Of a stretch of DNA of 29,282 bases, positions 10,193 to 20,129 are shown in pieces; position 1 is the stretch's first letter; every line of letters begins with the position of its first letter. A program made the position numbers and the translations under genes. Origin of the DNA: Chara braunii. Its lineage: Eukaryota; Streptophyta; Charophyceae; Charales; Characeae. The DNA lies in assembly GCA_003427395.1 (NCBI GenBank), contig BFEA01000186.1, forward strand, positions 1,298,787-1,328,068, given 5' to 3'. A model generated the notes under the pieces. That model worked only from the letters and a program-made list of their open reading frames with translations, searched no databases and was not told the origin of the DNA.

Positions 10193-10217
10193 GTTTGACC
10201 CTAAGGGAGCAGTTGCC

Positions 10218-12293
10218 ATGTCGCAGAAGGGAGGGATGGTGGGTCTTAACAGGTCTATTCCTGAAGAGGAAGAACGATTGAGGCATCCAGTGGTAACAAG
10301 AGACTCTGCGGCAATCCCGTTTTACAAGAAAGAGGATAACCTGAGGCAGTTTTTGAGGGAATATGAAAATCACGCTTTCATCAAAGAGTGGGATGTGCCC
10401 ACCATGATTAAAAATGTGGCTGGAGTGGGAGAATGCAGAAAGGCGATGGAGGAAATGGCCATGAGAGTTTTTGGATGGCAGAGCTTTAAAGTAGCGATGT
10501 GGTCCAAGTATGCAGATTTGAGAAGAGATGAAATAGAAGATAACATCACTTTCGACGGAACAAATTTGGAGGATTTCGAGGATAGCATCGGTCTCTGTGC
10601 AGAAAGGAACAGATGGGATGATGAGAAAAAATTGGAGCAGACTGCGATTAGGGTAACACCTAGGGAACGCGAGACTGTCAGAAAGATCAGAGAAGGGTCA
10701 GATACCTGGGGTGACTTTCTTGTTGAGATGAGAAAGGCACATCCTCTGAGCATAAGGAGGCAGAAGAAGAGGCAGTTGTTCCAGGAGCAAGGGGTGTAGA
10801 TTGAAAGATGGAAAGAAGGGTTGGAAAGGGCACAACAAAAAAATGGGAATGAGGCACCCCCTCGACAGGGAGAGGGAAAAATTGTACGTAACATGGAAAA
10901 ACCTGAGGTGTAGGGGAAGGAAAGGCGTATAGCCAGGAAGGAAGAAGGAAGGGACAAATCTTCCAAAGAAAAGAAAGAGGAAGGAGAAGAAAAGAGAAAG
11001 AAAAAAAGAAACGGAAAGATGGAGGAGGCTGGATCATCAGTTAAAGCAGAAGCAACATCCTCCATGGAGCCTCTCAAAGACCATGGGACAAGGAGGTTAA
11101 CTGAGGAAGAAAGGCAGAGAAAGGAGGACGAGAACAGGGAGTGGAGGAACCACGCCGTGATTCACCTAAAGGAAAATGAGTCGCCCATGAACGTTCCCTG
11201 GAAAGTGAGGATGAAAGATATAGTTTTGTCTAAGGTTGTTGCCAACTCCAAACTGGCCTCAAATGTGGATAGGCTAATTAAGCTCAATAAGATGATTAGA
11301 GAGGATTGTGAATGGCTTCTTGAAGAAGAAGTTGATGTGGTCGAAAAGTTGAGGAAAGTGGAAGAAGGAAGGAGAAGGGAAAAAAGGGAAAAGGATTTGA
11401 AATCCTCGATGCAAAAACTTCATGACAGGATAAAGGAAAAGGAGGAGCTGCTCACGCAGGGAGTAGCCAACCAAATCCCTGAAATCCTCAAAGAAATTCT
11501 AAGGCTAAGGGCGAGAGAAGAAAAGAGGGATTCACAACTGACAGAGTTGGGGAAGGAAGTGGAGAATTTGAAAAGCGAAGTGGAGAAGGAAAAAATTGAG
11601 CATAAGAAGCTGGAGTTAAAGGTGGAAGCGCTAAAAATCGCTCATGATACTAAGAGTCAGAAAATGGAAACAGAAAGGGAGAAGCTAGAGAAGGAAGTGG
11701 AAGGGCTGAAAGTAAAAGTCAGTGAGCAAAATAAGGCGATTGAGTCTGAAAGGAAAGAGAGGAAGGAAGAGAGTGAAGAGTGAGAGAAAATGTGGAAGAA
11801 AATTGAAGAAACCATGAAAGACTCCAAGGTGAGTATCCAGGCAAAGAAGGTGACAGAAAACATCCAGGGACTTGAAGGAAAAAAAGGCAAATTGACAGAA
11901 AGAGAAGAAGAATTGAAAGATGAAAAGAGAGTGCAGGAGGGGGACAAAACTCTTACTCTGTCCAAGTTAAATGATGGAAAAGGTCAAAAGAGATCATATA
12001 TGGAGGTATTGGCTTCAAGAGGGGGAGATGGAGAAATTGGGGAAGTTTCTCTTGACCCTCATTGGGCAACAAAAAGGACAAGGGGAGTAGAAAAACGATT
12101 ATGTTGGTATTGCATGAAAGGTGCCCACAGGAGGGAAGAATGTCCTGGTTTCCAGGAAGACGGGGACAAACGTTTGGTCAGTTTTGATGGGAGTGACAGA
12201 CTTATTGACAGAGAAGGTAACCTGATCAAGAAGGGTAAGAAGGGATTCAGAATACAGTTGTACGAGCAGCGACGGCTTACGTTAGGAATTTAG
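10218..12293 (+). pseudogene. Second Gag-like ORF behind pol
   Basis: One frame of about 690 residues is interrupted only by in-frame TAG 10,797, TAG 10,911 and TGA 11,781. Residues about 30-180 look like a Gag capsid region: PFYKKEDNLRQFLREYENHA, VFGWQSFKVAMWSKYADL, FDGTNLEDFEDSI, and WGDFLVEMRKAHP. A Lys/Glu-rich stretch and a long coiled coil follow (about 11,270-11,780, repeated L/K/E heptads such as LTELGKEVENLKSEVEKE). The C-terminus has a perfect CCHC knuckle, CWYCMKGAHRREEC, at 12,102-12,143. Capsid, coiled coil and knuckle make a complete Gag-like order, yet it differs strongly from the Gag at 3804. It sits in the env position and is preceded by a splice acceptor. I call it a captured or duplicated gag; a chance nested fragment is the alternative. 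Confidence 0.68.
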
Positions 12294-12501
12294 AGTAAGA
12301 CATTACCAATCTTTGATGTTGAAATTTTTTTATTTTTTTTTGACATTCTCTTTGCATTAAGTAACATTGATGATATAAGTTGCGCTACTTGGTCCTTATC
12401 TCATCACTATCTGATTTTGTGTGAAGCCGCTTGGTACATGTGGTGACATGTATGTATTCGGTTTGATGCTCTTGAGCAAGCTATGAACAGTCAGTTCCTT
12501 G

Positions 12502-12588
12502 CATTATTATTNTTACTGTTATTATTATTTATTACTAATATTACTGTTATTGCTATTATTATGATTATTATTGTTATTACTATTTGTG

Positions 12589-12632
<44 letters not shown>
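12502..12632 (+). repeat. (TTA)n microsatellite, imperfect then pure
   Basis: An imperfect TTA/ATT-rich stretch becomes an uninterrupted TTA run from about 12,592 to 12,632, around 13 units. Translated frames across it are long Ile runs and are not genes. Confidence 0.95.
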
Positions 12633-13331
12633 AGAATCAAGCCCTTAATTGACCCTATCAGATATCACATTGTTCTGGGCCAAGGCACACCAAGCAAAAT
12701 GCCCACCCTAAGTGAAGGCGGGCCTAAGTATTCATCACAGGTCAATTTGACATTTTCGTATGTGGGTATTCAGGCTCTTGCTGCACATCAACTGGTGAGG
12801 CGAATGTTGAAAACCCCGCCAAGCTGCGCTATACGGTTGACCCAGGCCGGGAAAGATTGTGTCTGGGCACCTACACGCTAGACAGGACATAGGGACGTAT
12901 GCGGTCATAGCCGGGCTGCTGGGCGCTAGGGGAGGAACGACGGATGGTCGGTTGACCTTCAAGAATAAGGCATCGTGTGGGATGACCAAGGTCTGATTAA
13001 GGGTGACAAGATACGCGCCTAAGAACATAAGAGAGAGGTTGCCGATGCTATGGGCAGACATGTGAACCGAACTGATCTTGTTGTGTGAACGAGCTGCATC
13101 GTATGATAATACGTTAGAGTATGTTGGGCATTGTGCGCCAGACAGGGAGAGCGATTCTGGATACTGCATTGATGTTGCTTGCTGGTTTGGACATTGGCTC
13201 ATTACTTCGTTATAATGCTCTATTTTGATAAATACTTAATGCATGTGCACTCTATACTCATGCATGTTCTAGACATCTATGGATTTCGCAGTTTGGCAGT
13301 CTATAAATATATACCTTACATTATCATCATT

Positions 13332-13335
<4 letters not shown>

Positions 13336-13403
<68 letters not shown>
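13336..13403 (+). repeat. (TTA)n microsatellite, about 22 units
   Basis: An uninterrupted TTA run of about 67 bases in the same orientation as the run at 12,592, some 700 bases away. Confidence 0.95.
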
Positions 13404-14090
13404 TATTGATTAATTAAGTAATTGTGCTAAATTATGGGTCAGGAAAGGAGAGGAAAGCAGGGGTTAGAGAAGGAAAATAATATGGGGCGACGGAGAGGAG
13501 AGGGACATTGTCAATATGTGATGGTGCCTGCCTCCTCCATCCTTCCTCCTGATTGTTCATCTCATGTGCTTGTGTCTAGAGATATATTCCTTCAAAAGGA
13601 TCAAACGACCCATTGCAGGTGTAATACGAGACCGACAAAACATGGCGATTGCGGGAGCTCTGCCGGAGTTCAGAAGGAACTCTGCAGGCAGGGAACTGTA
13701 AGGTACGCGTCATCGATTACTTCCCCATATCCCTTACGAACTACACCCCTTCTAGCAAAATGCTTGCGTATTTATGTGATATACTGTTTATAGGTTTCTT
13801 CATGACTCATCATATGAACTAAGAAATGTACTGTATGATTGGAATAAGAACCTTGCCTGAGGAAAGGAAGGAACCTAGGAAAGAACCGAGAAGGAAACTT
13901 AGCCTGCTTGGTTTTGAGACAACAAAGGCAGTTTGATGGAGGCCTTCGTTGGTGTCGTTGCGCTGTCTGGAATGACTAAAATGGTACTTGCTGTGCAAAC
14001 TACCCAGCCTAACTGTTTAGCCCTGGACTTCAACATTAAGGATGGGAAGATGCCGTGCGTTTTTCCTGATAACTCAAATAGTTAAATCCA

Positions 14091-15620
14091 AGATTAATCC
14101 GGTACTCCCATAAAGTACACGTTTTGAACTGATTTAACCAAGGCAAAAACTAATCCGATACTTCCGTGGAATACACCGTTTTCAAATAACCGACAAAAGC
14201 AGAGGTAATAGGAGTCTCCCGTGGAGTTCTCCTATCGAAAGATCGGATTAGACTTAAGGAGGGAATTAAGTACTTCCGGGTGAGTACACGAACTCCTGAG
14301 TCTACGACGATCTGTGTTGCCTTCCGTGTAAGTCAACATGCCTTTGCCTAACTTAATAAATAAACTCTCAGGGCAACTATAAATGATATTGGTCCCCTAT
14401 GTATCGGACAGATATTAGATGGCTCCCGGGCGGGTCATCTTAATACTTTGTTTGATCTGGGGGTCCATTAACAAACTACAAATAATCTTTATCCGTACAT
14501 TTCGAACAGATATTAGGTGGCTCCCGGGAGGGTCATCTTAATATTCTGTTTGATCTGGGGACCAATTAACAACTACAAATAATTTCTTTATCCCCTATAC
14601 ATCGAACAAATATTAGATGGCTCCTAGGAGGGTCATCTTAATATTATGTTTGATCTAGGGGTCAACTAACAAGAAATTTTCATCCCCTATACATCGAACA
14701 GATATTAGGTGATTCTCGGGAGGGTCATCTTAATATTCGGTTTGATTTGGGGATCAATTAAAAATTACAAACAATCGTGATTCCCTATACATCAAACAGA
14801 TGTTAGATGACTCCCTGGAGGATCATCTTAATATTCTGTTTGATCTAGGGGTCAATTAACAACTATAAATAATCATAATCCCCTACACATCAAACAAATA
14901 TTAGGTGGGTTCCAAGAGGGTCATCTTAATATTCTGTTTGATTTGGGGATCAACTAACAATTACAAACAATTTGGTTCCCTACACATCGAACAGATATTA
15001 GGTGGCTCCCGGGAGGGTCATCTTAATACTTTGTTTCTTATAGGGATCAATTAACAGAAAGAGAATTGAGTAACCCTGCTACTTGTTTGCAATGCATGAT
15101 TACCAATGACCTGATTAGTTAACATTGGATCCGGATATAGGAGGCTCCCATAGAGTCATTCTATATAAACCACTTGGCTACATTCTAACGTACCAAATAT
15201 GGCGCTTCGAATCATCCAAAAACCACTGACTTAATCTCAAGCTCGTCCGACTCTAAGCTAATAGTAGGGTGACTCCCGTTGGATCATCCTATTATGCTTA
15301 TGAAAGGTAGACTGAGCTCCGATCAAGGAGTAGTAGGAGGCTTCCGGGAAGGTCGCCTATTATTTGCTTGAACTTTTGTATTGACATCTGGATCTAAAAG
15401 GGGTTTATCAAAAACTAAATACTCACATATGGATTATCCAGCCACTCGTGCATGATTGCCTGAATTGTTTGATCGCTTGAGGATTGCTTGAGCTATGAAG
15501 GGTGGTTGATTGCTTCCGTAGGAGCAATTCGACTACTCGTTTGACTAACCGTTTGATTTGGAATTGATNAAGTAGTGGATGATTCCCGGGTGAGTCAACC
15601 CACTACTTGGGTATGTCAGG
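14091..15620 (+). repeat. Family of about 17 hairpins with a shared core
   Basis: The region is a chain of quasi-palindromes. Each has a centre of the form CTTCCGGGNNAGT or CTCCCGTGGAGT, flanked by arms that pair within a unit but differ between units. Examples: GTACT (14,102) with AGTAC (14,114); ATAGGAG (14,208) with CTCCTAT (14,229); GTACT (14,270) with AGTAC (14,283); TGTTG (14,315) with CAACA (14,334); ATATAG (15,135) with CTATAT (15,161); ATTGCT (15,509) with AGCAAT (15,523); AAGTAGTGG (15,570) with CCACTACTT (15,600). Seven similar ones form the array at 14,393-15,065. There is no protein coding. The role is unknown; structured RNA or a cruciform-forming element would fit. Confidence 0.8.
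14393..15065 (+). repeat. 97-bp tandem array, seven units
   Basis: Units begin near 14,393, 14,490, 14,592, 14,683, 14,780, 14,878 and 14,975 with CCCTATACATCGAACAG-like sequence, giving a usual period of about 97 bases. Each unit contains one hairpin: the arms AACAGATATTAGGTGG and TCATCTTAATATTCTGTT enclose CTCCCGGGAGGG. Units differ by scattered substitutions. Confidence 0.9.
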
Positions 15621-16643
15621 ACAAGAAGAAGAGAAAAGGAAAAAGNNAGTGTTNCATCGGGGGCGACTCCAAAAGTCCATAAAAAGAGTAGAGAAGAAGG
15701 CNAATACCGCANGGACAGAAGANCTAGAAAATGAGAAACTTTGCGTAGCCTCAGTTGTTAATAAACTCCTAAGGAGAAGTTGTCAATANCATAAGTTTGA
15801 TCTCAGNTAGNCTACCACATAAGCACCAGAGAGTGTGCTTATCCGCGAGAGAGAGAATGCAAGGACTGAGAGAAAANGGAATATGAGTTTCNCTGAGACT
15901 ACCTNGGACATAGGCAAGGGACTCCTTGAACAAANGGAGAAGTGACAGATNACTTNGGGTNGATAGAAGTTAGAAATTAGACTTTGGGATGTTTGATCCT
16001 AGAGCTTAAAGATTAGATCTAAGGGTTTGACCCTTTGATATCAATGTGTGGGAACTCNAATGGGAATGTTGAATCCTTNTTGACCTNTGTGTGTACAGGT
16101 CTTTGCTTTGGTCTACTGCAATTAAANGAGAANTCCTACATNAANGACTTAATTTTCTGTTATCATTCGATAACAGGTCGGTCGTTGCCGATTCAACTTT
16201 TTCCCCTTTTGACTTGATACCCACATCTAAAGTCGAACCCTGTAATCAGTAAAACTGTCACCTGTGGTCATTACCTAAATGGTCCTAGTCACTCTCAATG
16301 ATCCTTTGAAGAAATGTGAGGGGGTTGGGCTTACGTCTCAGGAAAAGAAAGAGTTGCATTACATGGTTTGGGAAGTGAGAGACAAAGTCTGAGGTGTGGA
16401 TTGATGGTTGACTCCGCTAGTGCATGGCATGTGGATTGTCTTTGCATTATCATGTGTAGGTGTGTTTTGTTTGTGGGTTTTGGATTGAATCTGGGCTTGA
16501 CATCGTGAAGAGTCCTAGGCACACAGCACTTGTGACAGACTGACAGTGGAAAGGGTTCCCGACAGTAATACTCCCATACTCTTTATGGTATTGTATAAAT
16601 CCTGTGTTATTTGTTGACAGTTGTGACATAATCTGTTCAGTAG
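15621..16643 (+). other. N-rich segment and upstream part of 3' LTR
   Basis: No gene is seen. About 25 isolated N positions lie between 15,570 and 16,145, mostly single bases, which suggests ambiguous consensus rather than scaffold gaps. The 3' LTR must begin somewhere in the later part of this stretch, since the LTR is longer than the copy visible at 1-441. A G-rich stretch, GAGGGGGTTGGGC near 16,318-16,330, could be the polypurine tract with the LTR starting at TGGGC, but this is weak. Confidence 0.4.
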
Positions 16644-17088
16644 GATAGAAAGTCTTAGCAGCTAGGAAAGTCGGACAGGTTCGATCATCAGAAAATTAAA
16701 GCATAGAGCGGAAATAGACTACCATTAAAAATTTCGACTTGAAATACGTAGCGGGTCAGTTCTAGGTATCTTACCGCGCGTACCCCATTTAGTGCTACAG
16801 CGATCGAGCAAGCGCCCTCGGCCGACCTACCTCTACTCAGGCATGTAAAAGCCTTCGCACGTTGGTCGGTAGCTCAGCAGGGATACGCCTACCTGAGGGT
16901 GGTGACAGCCCCTCGGGTAGAGGTAAGTTGTACCTCGCGACGCCCCGACCTGTCGCATGGCGTCGTGAGAGGTATAGCACGCGCGCATGGTTGGAGTGGT
17001 GACAAGTTTATTCTTCAAAATGAATCCTGAGTGACACGACCGTGAGGTTCAGCGCTCCCAACAGGGCGCAGGACCGCCGCGCGCGACA
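16644..17088 (+). repeat. 3' LTR of element A (part matched to 5' LTR)
   Basis: This copy repeats 1-431 in direct orientation and ends in CGACA at 17,084-17,088, matching the TGACA end of the left copy after a short indel. The LTR probably starts 100 to 330 bases further upstream. GCGTT at 17,089-17,093 is the expected five-base target duplication; its partner would lie left of the window. Right of the boundary the LINE reverse-transcriptase frame begins at once. Confidence 0.88.
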
Positions 17089-18780
17089 GCGTTGTTCTGT
17101 CTTTTGAGGTCCAGCATGCAATAAGTCCACCTTCCTGTCTCAGGAGACATTATTTCCCAGACAACCTTCGAGAGGAAGTTGGTGTCATCATCAGCGTACG
17201 GTTTCTATAGGAATTGTTGTCCGTCGTCGTATGATAGTGTACAGGTGAGATCAGAAGGCTCTCATTGTACCTACGAACCACAACAATGCAAACAAGGCTC
17301 CGTTAAGGACCAGGGCACGACCAAACAAGGACAAATGGAGCGCCTTGCCCCATGTAACCAAGCGATGGAGGGCCTTCGACATTAGAATATCCTCCTAATT
17401 ATCAGAGCAATCGGTCAGGGAGATCTGAACTCTTAGGAATATTTTGGAATCATCTTTCGCTTTTCGTTTCATACCCAACTGGACTTCAAGAGTGAACATT
17501 TCTGGCAAGAAGAAGACTGATTTGTGCCAGTTTAAGGCACAACTTCAGATGACTCAGAGTATTCATCCAGACAATCTTTCAGGGGGGACAATGGTATTGT
17601 AGTTATATCTGATACAACGAATAAATCATCTGCAAGTAGGGCCTCATGACATTCCTCTGATTTGGGGATTAGCACGAATGTTGTTCAACACAACCTCAAA
17701 TTGTACCGCAAATAGCAAGAGGGCCAGCGGACACCCGGGTCTCAATGAAAGGGTCAGTGCAAGTTCTTTTGAGAGAGTGCCATTAATTATTACTGTAGTG
17801 GCAGATAGGGTGTACAATGCTTTAACCCACAACATTTAGTTGTCACCGAAATCTAACCACTTCACCGTAGTGAGGACGTATGACCAATTGACTCGGTCAT
17901 ACGCCTTTTCTAGATCTAGGAGTACAATCATGCCATAGTTCTTGTTTTTAATAATCTCTAATGTCTCAATTGCAGTTGCCTTATTGTCAAAGATCGAATA
18001 TCGACGAATAAAAGTCACTTGATCAGGGACAACAAGATTGGGAAGGTATCTCCTAAGACGGCGAGCCAAAATCTTGGCCAACAACTCATACAACACATTT
18101 AGAACCGAGATGAGACACAAATGCCTAATCTCGGCTCTAAGTTCTTTTTTGAACAGAACTGAAATTATGCCTCTACGCATATTGGATGAGAGGTCACCCC
18201 CTGTTAGTGACTGATTATAAATCTCTACAAGACTGTTTCCCACATGTTCGCATATACATAGAAATAGTTTTGTTGGCAAACCATCGGTGCAAGGAGCTTT
18301 GCCTCTGGCCATAGATGTCGGGGCCACGTGTGCTTCCTCTATTGTGATAGGTCTCCCTGCAGGTGTAAGGCGAACCGCGGTGGCCTGCCAATAATATAAG
18401 TTGCCTTCAATGAGATGCAGCGTGACAGCAACACCTTGGGTGCAAGATGTGAGGATATCCTTGTAATACAGGGAAGCATAATTACACAGATATGTTAGTT
18501 CCTTGTCTTTGGGAGCATCAACATCGAAGGGATGAAGAAGTTCATTTATGGAAGGGAAAAATCGAGATGGAAGTAGTTTACAAATGGACTCTTTGGTCAT
18601 CCTATTGTAAACTGACATCCCTTTGATCCGTAACCGGTCAGCCAACAACTCAGAATTCTTCTGCTGATATGTGTCCCACTCTATTATCAATTTGAAGCGC
18701 TCTTTCCCCCAAACGTGTGCAGATACAGGGTGTTCCTGCATTCGGTCTTCGACGTATTTATCCGTTTGATCAGGTTATAC
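17089..18780 (-). pseudogene. LINE reverse transcriptase
   Basis: This is the non-LTR RT of the LINE. In order on the minus strand: an N-terminal RT region (18,741-18,320); GKAPCTDGLPTKLF near 18,290 (family GKSPGPDG); SVLNVLYELLAKILARRL near 18,090; DQVTFIRRYSIFDN near 18,010; LLDLEKAYDRVNW near 17,900, with the first catalytic Asp; RPGCPLALLLFAV near 17,720; and LLADDLFVVSD with the ADD catalytic box at 17,625-17,633. A distal segment with LSLFGRALVLN near 17,300 and LDLKRQNN at 17,089-17,112 follows. A frameshift near 17,640 separates the ADD box from the upstream part, and further stops lie below 17,560. It would prime on nicked target DNA. It is clearly dead. Confidence 0.85.
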
Positions 18781-18959
18781 TCATATCGTTGCCTGTTATT
18801 TGACAGTATCGGAGAGAAGATATTCAAAAGATTAGAAAACAAATTTGTACCCGCGTTCCACCATTCCCGCTAGAGGCATAGTGTTGTCTGACTTTTTGCC
18901 AGTCGGTTAAAAACTGTTTCATCCAAGTGACTAAGGCGGGGTCCTCCAGGTTCTGAGTG

Positions 18960-19705
18960 TTGAACCTGAAAAGTCTCTTGCCTCTTGACGTAGTTTGGGT
19001 ATGGATACTGAGACATACTGGTTTGTGATCCGACATGGGTGAAATTGCTCCCCGACCGAATCTACCACTCCCCAAGCGGAATCAGGAAATAGTCGAGGCA
19101 TCTTCAAATCACTCCTACATCTTGCCTTCAGTGTGGAAACCACGTAAACCCGGCCTTGTTTAGATGGGTAAGTCGAAATGGATTAATAAGATTGCGTTCA
19201 TCCATCATATTGGTCAAAGCCAGTTTATCCCTTGCTGTTTGCACAATGAATTTCGACTAAGAAATATTGAGAGATGAATTCCAATCTCTTGCTAATATCG
19301 TAGTGTCAGAATCCGGCAAGATATATAGTAATTTTCCAAAGAAAACAACGCGCTCGTACAAATGTACTGGAGCATAAATAGAAGCAACGATCCAAAACTT
19401 ATCCCCAATAAATATCTTAATCCACGACCATTGGTCCCCGAGGCCGATATGATAATTGACAATTTTCATATCCAAACCCCTATGTAGTAGGATGGCAACC
19501 CCTCCTTTAGATCCCTTGGTTGGGGACCAAAGTTGGGGGTCATCCCACCATGTGCCGAGTGCGTTGATTTTTTCATCACCTAGTTTTGTTTCTTGTGGGC
19601 ACGTGATCTGGACCTTGTTTTCATGAATCCATGCCTTCAATCGGTCGCATTTAGGTTTCCCAGAACTGTCACCTAAGCCTCGAACGTTCCAGTTTGAAAA
19701 GCTTA
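18960..19705 (-). pseudogene. LINE APE-type endonuclease
   Basis: The endonuclease nicks target DNA for target-primed reverse transcription. The minus strand reads NWNVRGLGDSSG near 19,690-19,655, then CPQETKLG near 19,590 (catalytic Glu), GSKGGVAILLHRG near 19,500, WSWIKIFIGDKFWIVASIYAP near 19,430-19,375, and RDWNSSLN near 19,275. A stop at 19,257 and frame changes follow. SDHKP, the terminal catalytic motif, is present near 19,015-19,035. The expected G-D-x-N motif appears as ARDWN, with the Gly lost. The order and spacing are typical of L1-like elements. Confidence 0.82.
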
Positions 19706-19946
19706 AGCTTGCCCATTCTTGAAATTGTTTGAGGGGTCGGACTGGGACCGTGAGTTGTTTGAGGGTTGGTAATTACCTGATGGAAGCCAAGATCGCGTGA
19801 GTGATTTCTTTATAAATTGAGACAACAATTTTTTTTCTCGAACGAGTTTACCATCCAATTCTGCCAGAAACTCCGTTGAGATTGCAGCATCTGCGTCGGC
19901 TTCAAGAAGTTCCAGCTGACCGGGTGCAAAACGGACGTCGGCAAGT

Positions 19947-19990
19947 GGGGAGAAGAATTTTAACTTCTCCCCCCCCCCCCCCCCCCCCCC
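19947..19990 (+). repeat. Hairpin running into a 22-base C tract
   Basis: GGGGAGAAG (19,947-19,955) and CTTCTCCCC (19,964-19,972) pair perfectly around AATTTTAA, and C continues without break from 19,969 to 19,990. The tract lies between the LINE endonuclease and the ORF1-like part and is a probable slippage product. Confidence 0.9.
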
Positions 19991-20129
19991 TGGGTGGTCC
20001 AAGAATCTTAACATGATAAGATCAGGTATCAGGCGGAATGCAAATTTATCCCTAATCAACGACCGAATGGAGTTTGCTAGGACAGATGGCATGGGAAGAT
20101 CAGGGGATGGGATCGAGATAAGATTTGTG

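Larger units (their letters stand above)
12297..14090 (+). other. Non-coding segment of element A
   Basis: No convincing gene is seen. The segment is AT-rich at both ends of a more balanced stretch of about 700 bases (12,640-13,320) flanked by two TTA microsatellites. The stretch 13,640-13,690 contains a small hairpin, GAGTTC and GAACTC around CAGAAG. A single N occurs at 12,512. Confidence 0.6.

Noticed and set aside
10370-11077. A 235-codon minus-strand frame with hydrophobic look
   Set aside because: It is antisense to the Lys/Glu-rich second Gag-like ORF; its Phe/Leu/Ser content is a complement effect.
12483-13409. Open frames with Ile runs
   Set aside because: They are translations of TTA microsatellites.
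14393-15065. CRISPR-like array of palindromic repeats
   Set aside because: The 97-base units are repetitive throughout, with no unique spacers of constant length, no cas genes and a clearly eukaryotic context.
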